This document shows, piece by piece, positions 32,594-41,372 of a DNA stretch of 64,000 bases. This DNA comes from Actinoplanes couchii (GTDB lineage: Bacteria > Actinomycetota > Actinomycetes > Mycobacteriales > Micromonosporaceae), in assembly GCF_016862075.1 (NCBI RefSeq), contig NZ_BOMG01000056.1:114177-178176 (forward strand), written 5' to 3'. Each line of letters opens with the position of its first letter. Positions within the stretch are counted from its first letter, which is position 1. The position numbers and the translations under genes were made by a program. A model generated the notes under the pieces. The model worked only from the letters and a program-made list of their open reading frames with translations. It had not been told where the DNA came from and made no database searches.

Positions 32594-35500
32594 TTACTTG
32601 GTGATACGCACCGTGTGCGTACGAACCGCGCTGGTGTTACCAGCCTTGTCCGTCGCCGAGTAGGTGATCACCAGCGTGCCCCTGGCGACGCCGCCGAGCT
32701 TGGCGCTCCAGACACCCTTGGCGTTCGGCGTGACGGTCTGCACCGTCGCCTTGGCCTGAGCGTCCTTCTTCGACTTCGCCTTGGTCCACTTACCGGCCTT
32801 GAGGTAGTACCAGGCACCGGACCGCTGCTCGATCGCCTTGACCTTCACCGTGGCGACACCGAGACCCTTGTCCGCGGCCTTGCCGGTGACCGTCTTCCAG
32901 GAGGCGGCCTTGGCCGGCTGCTTCGGCGTGGTCACGCTCACCGTCGGCTTGGCGGTGTCCTTGGTGACCTTGACGCTCCCGACCGCGACGACCTTGCCGG
33001 AGCCGGCCGCGTTGGACGGCGTCACCTTGACCGCGAAAGTGCCGGCCTTGGTGTACGTGTGCGACACGGTCGCGTTCTTCGCCGTGATCGTGTTGGTGGT
33101 GCCGTCGCCCCAGTTGATCGCGAGCTTGGTGGCGCCGGTGACCCCGCTGACCGTGAGGTTGACCGACTGCTTCGCCCAGATCGACTTGGTGCTCAGCTTG
33201 TAGGCGCCGGCCTGCGCCTTCACCACCACCGGCGAACCGGTGACCTTGCCGGCGCCCTTGTTGCCCGCCTCGTCGGTCAGCGCGACGGTGACCGTGAAGC
33301 TGCCCGCCTTGGTGTACGCGTGCGTGGCCTTGGTGGTACCCACGGCCAGCGTCTGGGCGGCGCTGCCGTCGCCCCAGTTGATCACCCGGCTGATCTTCGC
33401 GTTGTCACTGACGTCGTCGTCCAGCGCGGACTCGGTCAGCGTCACCGACTGGCCCGGCCAGATCGCCGCCATGTTCAGGGCGTACGTGCCGGTCGGGGCG
33501 GTGGAGTCACCGGTGCCCGGGGTGCTGCGCGGCGTGACGTCGACGGTGATCGGGGTGAACTTGGCGAAGTAGTTGACCAGCATGGTCAGGTCGTTGTCGC
33601 CGGTCGTCACCTTGTTGGTGCCCAGGCCCAGGGTGGTGAAGTTGTCGCCACCCGCGGCGAGGAACGAGTTCGACGTGACCCGGTAGGTGCCGGCCGGGTT
33701 CAGCACGGTCCCGTTCAGCTTCAGGGACGAAGCGATGATCTTCGAGCCCCGGGGCTGGTTCACGTCGTACGAGTAGGTGAGGCCCTTCGACGAACCCAGG
33801 TGCAGCACCGGCCGGGACGCGCCGTCCGGCTGCCACTGCTCCTCCAGCACCTGCTTGATCTGCGCGCCGGTGAGAGTCTGGGTGACCACGTCGTTCGCGA
33901 ACGGCTGGACGGCGAACGCGGCCGAGTAGGTCACGGTGCCATCGGTGCCGTACGCCAGGTCGGCACGCAGGCCGCCCGGGTTCATCAGCGCGATCTGCGC
34001 CCCGCCGCGACCGGCGTCGCTGGTCTGGTCGAGCTGCACGTCGGCGATGAAGTTGCCCATCGGCGACTCGGCGCCCCGGTCCTCGGCGCCGGCGGCGGTG
34101 TACGCCCGCTTGATGTCGCCGGTGATCTTGCCGAGCTCACGCTTGCCCAGCTCGGTGGCCTTGACCTTGGCGTCCGCCACGATCTGCTCGACCGCCGCGT
34201 TCGCCGGGTAACCGGTCACGTTCAGCAGCTCGGCCGTCGACGAGGTCACCGACTTGGTGGCCGGGTCGATGGTCAGGACCGCCTTGCCCAGCTTCAGACC
34301 GTAGTCCTCGGCCTGGATCACCGGACGGGTCTTGTTCGTACCGGGAACCGGCACCTGGAACGCGTACGGCTGGTGGGTGTGCCCGCTGAAGATCGCGTCG
34401 ATCTCGGCGCTGACCTTGGTGAACTCGCCGAAGACCGGGTCGGCGGCGAGCTTCTCGGCGGAGCTGATGTTCTCGGTGGCCGCACCCTCGTGGGCGAGCA
34501 GCACCAGCACGTCGGCCTCACCGTTGGCCTCGTCGCCGTCGGAGAGCTGCGCGGCGAGGGTGTTGGTCTCGGCGATCGGGTCGCGGAACTCCACACCCTT
34601 GATGCCGTCCGGGCTGACCAGCGAACCGGTCTGCTCGGTCACCACACCGATGTAGCCGACATTGATGCCGCCGACGGTCTGCACGACGTAGCCGGGCAGG
34701 ACCCGCTGGCCGTCCTTGTAGACGTTGGCCGCCAGGTACGGGAAGCCGGCCTTGTCGGAGACCCGGCCGAGCAGGTCGGACAGGCCCTTGTCGAACTCGT
34801 GGTTGCCGACCGCGGAGACGTTCAGGCCACCGGCGTTGAGTGCCGCCAGGGTCGGGTTGTCGTCGTCGATCGCCGAGATGAACGTGGAGGCGCCGATGTT
34901 GTCACCGACGGACACCCACGCGGTGTTCGGGTTGGCCTCCCGCAGCTGGTTGACCGCGCCGACCAGCTGGGCCGCGCCACCGTTGCCGGTGGACGGCGAC
35001 TCGAGCCGGCCGTGGAAGTCGTTGATGCTCAGCAGCTGCAGGTCGATCGGGCCGGCGGTGCCGGTGGACAGGCCGACGACGACCGGGTCGTGGTCGCTGG
35101 AGCGGAACGGGCCGTTGTCGTAGAACGGGCCGTAGCCGTCGTACTGGAAGGCGAACGACTCGACCGAGTTGATGTTCCAGATGTCGACGCCGGTGACCCG
35201 GCTGCCGAGACCGGCACTGATCAGTGCGTGGTCCAGCGAACCGGACTCGCCGCTGAAGACGTAGGACGGGGCCTTGTCCGGGGCGTACGTCGCGTGCGCG
35301 TCCTTGAAGCCCTTGCCGTAGAGCGGCTGGAGCGGGTCCTCGTGGGTGTACGCGTTGAAGTCGCCCAGCAGGACCACGTTGTCGGTGCCGAGGCCGTCGA
35401 CGAAGGTCGCCAGCGCCTGCCCCTGCCGGACCCGGTCGCCGTTGTAGGCGCCCTGTCCGTCACCGGTGTCGACGTTGTCCCCGGTCGGGGCGACCGAGGT

Positions 35501-37426
35501 GCTCTTCGACTTGAAGTGGTTCGCGACCACCGCGAAGTCGATCGACCCGGCGGTGAAGGTCTGCGCGATCGGCTCGCGGGCGTTGCCCCAGACCGTCTCG
35601 TCGTTGACCGACTTGGACGCGCCCTTCGGCGTGACCGAGGCCGGCTTGTAGATGATCGCGCTGGTGATGAAGTCCTGCTGGGCCGCGCCCGGCAGCTCGG
35701 CAGGCGACCGGACGTAGTCCCAGACACCCGCGCCGTCGACCGCGTTCAGCTCGCCGACCAGGGTCTTCAGCGCCAGCTGGGTCTCGACGGCCTCGAAGCG
35801 GACCGAGTTCTCGATCTCCATGAGCGCGACCACGTCGGCGTCCATGGCGGTGACCGCCGAGACGATCTTCGCTTCCTGCTTCTCCTTGGCGGCCTCGTTC
35901 GCCGCACCGCGCGCGTCGCCACCGAAGTGGACGAAGTAGTTCAGCACGTTGAAGCTGGCGACCTTGATGTCACCGCCGACGTTCACCGGAGCGCTGGTCC
36001 GCGGGTTGGACGCGGTGAACGTGGTGCCGAGGGCGGCCGGGTTCGCCGGCTGCAGGCGCCACTCGCTGAAGCCGTAGCTCAGCACACCGGCGCCGAACTT
36101 CTCGACGGTGTCGCCGACACGCAGCGGCGCGTCCTTGGTCATGTACGCCGGGGCCAGTCCGGCGTCCGCCAGGTTGGTGGTCCGGCCGTCGTCGACGAGG
36201 ATCCGGCGGGCCTTGTTGTCGGCCTTCACCTCGGCCGCGGCGGCGCTGCCCGGACGGGCGACGTCGGTCGGGATCCGGGCCGGCTCGGCACCGGCGGCCA
36301 GGACGACCTCGCCGTACCGGTTGGTGTTGTAGACCTCCGACACGGTGAACTCACCGGCCGGTGCGACGAGCATGCCCTCGGCGGACTCGCGGGCCTCGTC
36401 GCTCAGCGGCAGGGTCAGCGGGACCGGGGTGGGCAGCGGGGCGTCGCTGGAGCAGACCTTGACGTCGGTCTTGGCGCCGATGGTGATCTGGGTGAGCGTG
36501 TTGTACTCGCTCACCGTGCCGGTCACCCGGACCACGTCACCGATCTCCACCGACGGGTGGTTGGCCGCGGTCGAGGTCAGGTAGACGAAGATGCCGTCCG
36601 AGGCGGTGCCGGCGGTGACCGGGCGGTCGCCGCCGCTGCCCGCGGTCTGGACGTAGATCCCGTTGTAACCACCGGTGCGGTGGTCGGCGGTGACGACGCC
36701 CTCGACGGTCACCACCGAGCCGGCCAGCGGGGTCGCCGCGCCGGTGCCCTGTACCTGCGCGATCGTGTGGGTGGCCGCGGTGTCGCAGCCGGGGGCCGGC
36801 TCCTCCGGCTCGGGCTCCTCCGGAGTGGTGGTCCCGCCGGTGTTGAGCTTGCCGAAGCTGCTCGCCGCCGGGCCGGTCCAGGTTCCGTCGATCTTCTGCA
36901 GCGAGTGGCCGACCGGGGTGCTGCTCTGCTCGGAGACTCCGATGTCGACGCTGGTCTGCCCGGCCGCCGGGCCGTTCTTCGCCTCGAAGACACCCTCGTA
37001 GCTGAGGAACTCGACGACCGTGCCGTCCGGCTCGACCAGGGCCACGCCGTCCGGGTTGCCGTTCTGGATGCCGTTGGCGGCGTACTCGGTGACGACCACA
37101 CCGGACGCCGGCACGACACCGCTGAGCGTGGTGATCGGCGTGTAGGTGTTGCCGTTGTCCCCGTTGTAGAGGTACAGCTGCCAGCCGGTCAGGTCGAAGC
37201 CGACCGGGGCCTCGACCTCGATGGCCTCGCCGCTGTCGGTGCCGACGTTGTCGTAGTGGATCTCGCTGATGAACGGCGCATCGGTGGCCGCGGAAACCGG
37301 GCCGGTGAAGCTCAGGCAGAGCGTGGTCGCCATGACGGCAGCACCCAGCGCACGGAGACCCGCAGGGGTTCTCGGTACGGGGAGGAAGCGTCCGGCGTCA
37401 CTCACGCTGCGTATGAAGGAACGCAT
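32594..37426 (-). CDS. Large secreted nuclease/5'-nucleotidase multidomain protein
   Basis: A 1610-residue exported protein. In order: signal peptide (about 1-46, ending VSAA); lamin-tail domain (about 47-175); an acidic Pro/Glu linker; an OB-fold domain (about 210-345); an endonuclease/exonuclease/phosphatase domain (about 485-782, with KVASFNVLNY, MEIEN, GDFNAY, SDHDP); a 5'-nucleotidase metallophosphatase (from about 795, with INDFHGRLE, VGDNIGAS, GNHEFDKG) and its C-terminal domain (about 1105-1275); two PKD-like domains (about 1310-1490); and a final beta domain. This is an ExeM/NucH-like protein able to cut DNA and dephosphorylate nucleotides, probably for phosphate or nucleoside scavenging. 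ATG 37426 has GGAGGG upstream. Confidence 0.92.
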   Translation of the reverse strand: MRSFIRSVSDAGRFLPVPRTPAGLRALGAAVMATTLCLSFTGPVSAATDAPFISEIHYDNVGTDSGEAIEVEAPVGFDLTGWQLYLYNGDNGNTYTPITTLSGVVPASGVVVTEYAANGIQNGNPDGVALVEPDGTVVEFLSYEGVFEAKNGPAAGQTSVDIGVSEQSSTPVGHSLQKIDGTWTGPAASSFGKLNTGGTTTPEEPEPEEPAPGCDTAATHTIAQVQGTGAATPLAGSVVTVEGVVTADHRTGGYNGIYVQTAGSGGDRPVTAGTASDGIFVYLTSTAANHPSVEIGDVVRVTGTVSEYNTLTQITIGAKTDVKVCSSDAPLPTPVPLTLPLSDEARESAEGMLVAPAGEFTVSEVYNTNRYGEVVLAAGAEPARIPTDVARPGSAAAAEVKADNKARRILVDDGRTTNLADAGLAPAYMTKDAPLRVGDTVEKFGAGVLSYGFSEWRLQPANPAALGTTFTASNPRTSAPVNVGGDIKVASFNVLNYFVHFGGDARGAANEAAKEKQEAKIVSAVTAMDADVVALMEIENSVRFEAVETQLALKTLVGELNAVDGAGVWDYVRSPAELPGAAQQDFITSAIIYKPASVTPKGASKSVNDETVWGNAREPIAQTFTAGSIDFAVVANHFKSKSTSVAPTGDNVDTGDGQGAYNGDRVRQGQALATFVDGLGTDNVVLLGDFNAYTHEDPLQPLYGKGFKDAHATYAPDKAPSYVFSGESGSLDHALISAGLGSRVTGVDIWNINSVESFAFQYDGYGPFYDNGPFRSSDHDPVVVGLSTGTAGPIDLQLLSINDFHGRLESPSTGNGGAAQLVGAVNQLREANPNTAWVSVGDNIGASTFISAIDDDNPTLAALNAGGLNVSAVGNHEFDKGLSDLLGRVSDKAGFPYLAANVYKDGQRVLPGYVVQTVGGINVGYIGVVTEQTGSLVSPDGIKGVEFRDPIAETNTLAAQLSDGDEANGEADVLVLLAHEGAATENISSAEKLAADPVFGEFTKVSAEIDAIFSGHTHQPYAFQVPVPGTNKTRPVIQAEDYGLKLGKAVLTIDPATKSVTSSTAELLNVTGYPANAAVEQIVADAKVKATELGKRELGKITGDIKRAYTAAGAEDRGAESPMGNFIADVQLDQTSDAGRGGAQIALMNPGGLRADLAYGTDGTVTYSAAFAVQPFANDVVTQTLTGAQIKQVLEEQWQPDGASRPVLHLGSSKGLTYSYDVNQPRGSKIIASSLKLNGTVLNPAGTYRVTSNSFLAAGGDNFTTLGLGTNKVTTGDNDLTMLVNYFAKFTPITVDVTPRSTPGTGDSTAPTGTYALNMAAIWPGQSVTLTESALDDDVSDNAKISRVINWGDGSAAQTLAVGTTKATHAYTKAGSFTVTVALTDEAGNKGAGKVTGSPVVVKAQAGAYKLSTKSIWAKQSVNLTVSGVTGATKLAINWGDGTTNTITAKNATVSHTYTKAGTFAVKVTPSNAAGSGKVVAVGSVKVTKDTAKPTVSVTTPKQPAKAASWKTVTGKAADKGLGVATVKVKAIEQRSGAWYYLKAGKWTKAKSKKDAQAKATVQTVTPNAKGVWSAKLGGVARGTLVITYSATDKAGNTSAVRTHTVRITK

Positions 37427-37462
37427 CGAGGTTGACCCTCCGAAGGAGTGTTGATCCGCCGG

Positions 37463-37468
37463 AGCGTA
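37463..37468 (-). promoter_or_regulatory. -10 hexamer TACGCT upstream of the nuclease gene
   Basis: TACGCT on the minus strand lies 36 nt before the ATG, giving a short leader that includes the Shine-Dalgarno. No clear -35 or phosphate box could be assigned. Confidence 0.3.
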
Positions 37469-37591
37469 GGTAAGTTCGATGACGAAAGATTCTCGGAAAG
37501 GTAACGGAAGAGCAATGGACGGCGTACTGGAGACAGGTTTTTCCCGTCGTTCATTGTTCGCGTTTGTACAGTCGACGGATCTTAGGTGGAC

Positions 37592-37609
37592 GGTTACCTG
37601 CTGGTAACC
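37592..37609. promoter_or_regulatory. Inverted repeat GGTTACC-TGCT-GGTAACC
   Basis: A perfect 7-bp inverted repeat with a 4-bp centre between the divergent nuclease and LCP genes. A related half-site GGTAACG lies at about 37499. It looks like an operator for a dimeric regulator. Confidence 0.45.
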
Positions 37610-37693
37610 TGCGGCGGGATACGAGCGGCCGCGCGATCCCAAGATCGTGTGCAAGGATGCAGATCCCTCGACGCTCGGCGGATCGGATCATCG

Positions 37694-39013
37694 GTGGCAG
37701 AAGAGGTTGCGGAAGAGTCGGCGGAGGAACCCGCGGACGAGGTCGCGAAGGAGCCTGCGGACGAGCCCGCTGAAAAAGCGGACGAACCCGCGGAAGAAGC
37801 GGACGAACCCGCGGAAGAAGCGGACGAACCCGCGGAGGAGCCTGCTGAAAAGGCGGAGGAACCCGCGGAAGAGCCCGTAGAGGTCAAGCGGCGTGCACCG
37901 CTCTGGGCGCGGTTGAGTGTGATCGTCGGTTCTGTCCTGATCATCATCAGTGGCGGCAGTTACGTGACCGCGCAGTCCGTGGTCGCGAAGTACACCGACG
38001 CGGTGACCGACGACAGCATCTTCGAGGCCCGCCCGGCCGCGGCGGCCCGTCCCCGGGAGAAGCAGGGCGACGAAGGGGACACCATCAAGGGCCCGCTGAA
38101 CCTGCTGCTGGTCGGGATCGATCCCCGCGACGACAAGTCACCGCCGCTCTCCGACTCGATCATCCTGGCGCACGTGCCGGCCGACATGAGCACCGTCTAC
38201 CTGTTCTCCATCCCCCGCGACCTGTACGTCGACATCCCGGCGTTCGACAAGGCCGGTTACCGCGGCGGCACCGGGAAGATCAACGGCTCGATGTCGCTCG
38301 GCAGCCATCTCGGCGACGGCAAGTTCAGCGCGCCCCAGGGCTTCCAGCTGCTGACCAGGACGGTCAGCGCGTACACCGGCATCAAGGAGTTCGACGCCGG
38401 GGCGATCGTCAACTTCGGCGGCTTCAAGAAGATCGTCGAGGCGATGGACGGCGTCACCATGACGATCGATCAGGAGGTGAAGTCCGAGCACCTGAAACCG
38501 GACGGAACCCCTCGTGACCGGCTGTCCCGCTGCGCCGACAACACCTGCGACCACCCGTACATCGGGGTGCAGAAGGTCTACCCGATGGGCACCTACCACC
38601 TGGAGGCGTGGGAGGCCCTGGACTACGTGCGGCAGCGCTACGGCCTGCCGAACGGCGACTATGACCGGCAGCGTCACCAGCAGCAGTTCGTCAAGGCGCT
38701 GGCCAAGCAGGCGATGAGCCGGGACGTGGTGACCGATCCGGCCAAACTGCTGAAGGTGATGGAGGCGGCCGGCGGCTCGCTGACCTTCTCCGGCGGCGGG
38801 TACAGCGTGCTCGACTGGGCGTTCGCACTGAAGGGCCTCAACGTCGACGACACCATCACGGTGAAGCTGCCCGGCGTCGGGAAGTTCTCCGGCAGCCGCT
38901 ACCTGGGCGAGGAACTCGACCCCTCGACGAAGGAGTTCTTCCAGTCGGTACGCGAGGACAAGGTCGCCGGATTCCTGCTCGACCACCCGGAGTACGTGAA
39001 CCTCGAGAGCTGA
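37694..39013 (+). CDS. LytR-CpsA-Psr (LCP) family protein with acidic repeat N-terminus
   Basis: A 439-residue type II membrane protein. Residues 1-65 are an acidic cytoplasmic repeat (ADEPAEE units), partly from an exact 21-bp DNA tandem repeat. The span is at about 72-92. The LCP domain (about 130-340) has LLLVGIDPRDD, SDSIILAH, FSIPRDLYVDIP (conserved Arg near 173), YGLPNGDYDRQRHQQ and DYVRQRY. LCP enzymes transfer glycopolymers from lipid carriers to peptidoglycan. The start is uncertain: GTG 37694 is preferred because the frame upstream (to 37586) is not protein-like, but no good Shine-Dalgarno is seen. Confidence 0.88.
   Translation: MAEEVAEESAEEPADEVAKEPADEPAEKADEPAEEADEPAEEADEPAEEPAEKAEEPAEEPVEVKRRAPLWARLSVIVGSVLIIISGGSYVTAQSVVAKYTDAVTDDSIFEARPAAAARPREKQGDEGDTIKGPLNLLLVGIDPRDDKSPPLSDSIILAHVPADMSTVYLFSIPRDLYVDIPAFDKAGYRGGTGKINGSMSLGSHLGDGKFSAPQGFQLLTRTVSAYTGIKEFDAGAIVNFGGFKKIVEAMDGVTMTIDQEVKSEHLKPDGTPRDRLSRCADNTCDHPYIGVQKVYPMGTYHLEAWEALDYVRQRYGLPNGDYDRQRHQQQFVKALAKQAMSRDVVTDPAKLLKVMEAAGGSLTFSGGGYSVLDWAFALKGLNVDDTITVKLPGVGKFSGSRYLGEELDPSTKEFFQSVREDKVAGFLLDHPEYVNLES
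37778..37840 (+). repeat. Coding 21-bp tandem repeat (three copies)
   Basis: GCGGACGAACCCGCGGAAG-type units at 37778-37798, 37799-37819 and 37820-37840. The first two are identical and the third differs at two bases. They encode ADEPAEE three times in the LCP protein and are prone to length change by slippage. Confidence 0.85.
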
Positions 39014-39048
39014 GCCGTCCTGGTACCCTCAGCTCAAGATACGACCGA

Positions 39049-39121
39049 GGGCTCGTAGCTCAGTGGATAGAGCAACCGCCTCCTAAGCGGTAGGTCGCGC
39101 GTTCAAATCGCGCCGGGCCCA
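39049..39121 (+). tRNA. tRNA-Arg (anticodon CCU)
   Basis: A 73-nt cloverleaf. The acceptor stem GGGCTCG pairs with CGGGCCC (39114-39120) including one G-T pair. The D arm is GCTC/GAGC, the anticodon stem ACCGC/GCGGT with loop CTCCTAA (anticodon CCT), and the T arm GCGCG-TTCAAAT-CGCGC. Discriminator base is A and CCA is not encoded. It reads AGG codons, which are rare in high-GC genomes. Confidence 0.95.
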
Positions 39122-39130
39122 CTCACTTCC

Positions 39131-39160
39131 CCGGCCGTTCCGCACCCGCGGAACGGCCGG
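39131..39160. terminator. Bidirectional terminator after tRNA-Arg and the Rpf-like gene
   Basis: A 13-bp stem: CCGGCCGTTCCGC (39131-39143) with 39148-39160, loop ACCC, followed by TTTCGTCTTT on the plus strand. It lies between the convergent tRNA and Rpf-like gene. Confidence 0.85.
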
Positions 39161-39175
39161 TTTCGTCTTTCCCGC

Positions 39176-39715
39176 TCAGAGCCGGATCCGCTGCCCCACG
39201 ACCAGCCGGTTCGGGTTGCGCACGGTGCCGGAGTTGGCCCGGTGGAGCGCTTTCCAGCCGCCCCGCACGTGGTACCGCGCGGCGATGCCGGCCAGGGTGT
39301 CACCGCGGCGTACGACATAGCTGCCCGAGGTGTGCCGGACCGGGGCCCGGCGGGCGGAGCGGGACGCGGCCTTGTAGGCGTTGCGCCGTCCGCAGGTCGG
39401 CCACGCGCCGATCCCCTGTCCGCGCAGCACCCGTTCGGCGATCCGGATCTGCTCGGAGCGGCTGGCCCGGTTGGCGGTGCTGGCGTACCGCGATCCGCCG
39501 TAGGCCCGCCAGGTGCCGTGACTGAACTGCAGTCCGCCGTAGTACCCGTTTCCGGTGTTGATGCGCCAGTTGCCCCCGGATTCACAGTGCGCGATGGCGT
39601 CCCAGTTGACGTCGGCCGGCGCGGCGGCGGCGGGCCCGGAGAGCACGGCGCTTCCGGCGACGCAGGCGACCGCCAGTCCGATCACGCGCTTCCACTGTTC
39701 ACTTGTCTGGACCAT
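39176..39715 (-). CDS. Resuscitation-promoting factor-like protein with LysM domain
   Basis: A 179-residue secreted wall protein. The signal peptide is about 1-32 (ending AAAA). A transglycosylase-like Rpf domain follows (about 35-108) with WDAIAHCESGGNW (catalytic Glu in CESGG), GYYGGLQFSHGTW and ERVLRGQGIGAWPTC (disulphide Cys). After a basic linker comes one LysM (about 131-178, YVVRRGDTLAGIA) that binds peptidoglycan. It is expected to cleave glycan strands and aid outgrowth of spores or dormant cells. GGAGG lies 10 nt before the ATG. A c-di-AMP riboswitch precedes the gene. Confidence 0.93.
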   Translation of the reverse strand: MVQTSEQWKRVIGLAVACVAGSAVLSGPAAAAPADVNWDAIAHCESGGNWRINTGNGYYGGLQFSHGTWRAYGGSRYASTANRASRSEQIRIAERVLRGQGIGAWPTCGRRNAYKAASRSARRAPVRHTSGSYVVRRGDTLAGIAARYHVRGGWKALHRANSGTVRNPNRLVVGQRIRL

Positions 39716-39731
39716 GTGCGTTGTCCTCCAC

Positions 39732-39895
39732 GCCTGCGAGGTCAGCTGTCGGGTTCGGGCAGAGGTGCCCGGCCGCGTGATGCGGCTTCACCCCGAGGCG
39801 CCGTAGCGCCGAGGAACTCTTGGGTCCCCCGCTCCATGCCTTGGGTTCGTTGATCCGTGGCCGACGGCAGGACTCGGCGTTACCGGCCACGGTGC
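39732..39895 (-). promoter_or_regulatory. c-di-AMP (ydaO/yuaA) riboswitch upstream of the Rpf-like gene
   Basis: On the minus strand the 3' end reads CCGAACCCGACAGCTGACC then TCGCAGGC, the hallmark of the ydaO class. Further 5' are GGGGTGAAGCCGC and GGAGCGGGGGACCC, both conserved blocks, and a GCCGTGGCC/GGCCACGG-type stem at the 5' side. Placement before rpf-type wall-lytic genes is well known in actinobacteria, where c-di-AMP binding turns expression off. Boundaries are approximate. Confidence 0.9.
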
Positions 39896-40068
39896 TCGCT
39901 CGCGCGAGCCGCTGACAGGCCGCACCTCATCCGAATGACCGAGATGCGACGATCGAGTTGTACGTCACAAATTAGCCGTTTGGATCTTCCTTTGTGTGGA
40001 TAACGTGCTGATCTCGGCGCGCCGCGGTGGGTATCCAACCCTCCACGGAGGGTGCACAATCGGCAGCC

Positions 40069-41295
40069 ATGAGCGATCAACAGCGCGAGTTCGACGTGAT
40101 CGTCTACGGCGCTTCGGGTTTCGTCGGCGCGCTGGTCGCGAGGCATCTCGCGGCGAATGCCCCGCAGGGCGCCCGGATCGCGATCGCCGGCCGGTCCGCG
40201 GAGCGACTGGAACGACTCGGCCTGGACCTGCCCATCGTGGTCGCCGACGCGCACGACGTCCCGGCGCTGACCACGATGGCCGGCCGCACCCGCGTGGTGC
40301 TGACCACTGTCGGTCCGTACGCGAAGTTCGGCAAACCGCTGGCCCGCGCGTGTGCCGAGACGGGTACCGACTACGTGGACCTGACCGGCGAGGTGTTGTT
40401 CGCCCGGGACAGCATCGACGAGAACCACGAGATCGCCAGGCGTACCGGCGCGCGGATCGTGCACTCCTGCGGCTTCGACTCGATCCCCTCCGACATCGGT
40501 GTGCACGTCCTGCACGAGCTGGTGCGTGCCGACGGCGCCGGTGAGCTGACCGACACCACCCTGGTCGTGACCAGCATGCGCGGTGGCATCAGCGGCGGCA
40601 CCATCGACTCGATGCGGCACCAGATCGACGTGATGAAGAACGACCGGGGGCTACGACGGATCGCGGCGAGCCCGTACTCGCTGAGCCCGGACCGGGAGTC
40701 CGAACCCGACCTCGGGCGCCAGCCGGACATGCTCACCCTGGCCGGTTCCGAAGTGGACCCGAGTCTGCGCGGGCACCTCGCGCCGTTCGTGATGGCGTCG
40801 TACAACACCCGTGTGGTGCGTCGGAGCAACGCGCTGCGCGGATGGGCGTACGGCCGCGATTTCCGGTATCGCGAGGTGCTGAGCGTCGGCACCTCCCCCG
40901 CCGCGCCGGTGATCGCCCGGGTGACCAAGGCGGTGCTCAGCGGCCTGGTGCTCGGCTTCGCGGTGCCGCCGGTCCGGTTCGTGCTGGACCGGCTGCTGCC
41001 CGCGCCCGGCACCGGCCCGGACGAGAGGACCCGGCGCAACGGTCACTTCACTGTGGACATCTTCGGTGTCACCACGACGGGGGCGCGCTATCGCGCGAGG
41101 GTCAAAGCCCAGGGCGATCCCGGGTACGCCGCCACCACGGTCATGCTCAGCGAGTCCGCCCTGGCTCTGGCGCTGGACCGCGACCTCCTGCCGGATTCCG
41201 GGGGCGGCGTCCTGACCCCGGCGACGGCGATCGGCGACGCCCTGGTCACCCGCCTGCGCGCGGCCGGCCTGGAGGTGACCGCGCGCAAGGCATAA
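40069..41295 (+). CDS. Saccharopine dehydrogenase-like NAD(P)-binding reductase
   Basis: A 408-residue protein. The Rossmann motif is VIVYGASGFVGALVARHL, followed by IAIAGRSAERL. It then has VGPYAKFGKPLARAC, DYVDLTGEV and HSCGFDSIPSD, the pattern of trans-acting enoyl reductase and saccharopine-dehydrogenase-like proteins (mycobacterial Rv2449c group). It may act on a lipid intermediate; this is inference. The ATG at 40069 matches the family start. It is divergent from the riboswitch-rpf unit across an AT-richer gap (about 39955-40010). Confidence 0.82.
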   Translation: MSDQQREFDVIVYGASGFVGALVARHLAANAPQGARIAIAGRSAERLERLGLDLPIVVADAHDVPALTTMAGRTRVVLTTVGPYAKFGKPLARACAETGTDYVDLTGEVLFARDSIDENHEIARRTGARIVHSCGFDSIPSDIGVHVLHELVRADGAGELTDTTLVVTSMRGGISGGTIDSMRHQIDVMKNDRGLRRIAASPYSLSPDRESEPDLGRQPDMLTLAGSEVDPSLRGHLAPFVMASYNTRVVRRSNALRGWAYGRDFRYREVLSVGTSPAAPVIARVTKAVLSGLVLGFAVPPVRFVLDRLLPAPGTGPDERTRRNGHFTVDIFGVTTTGARYRARVKAQGDPGYAATTVMLSESALALALDRDLLPDSGGGVLTPATAIGDALVTRLRAAGLEVTARKA

Positions 41296-41372
41296 CGGGG
41301 TCCAAGAGCGGTATCAGTGATCTGACCGATCGCCACTAGCACTAAGAGTGCATATTCCGGCACGATTCAGTA

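Noticed and set aside
32582..37435. 1617-codon plus-strand frame opposite the secreted nuclease gene
   Set aside because: It mirrors the nuclease gene codon by codon; its translation is Arg/Val/Gly-rich without domains, and the minus-strand protein is well supported.
37440..37600. PHO box upstream of the nuclease gene
   Set aside because: I looked for 11-bp direct repeats of the GTTCACC type. Only weak partial matches (GTTACC, GTCATC) occur, so no phosphate-regulator site is called.
39049..39121. tRNA-Arg as an integration site of a mobile element
   Set aside because: No integrase, no repeated copy of the tRNA 3' end, and no composition shift nearby.
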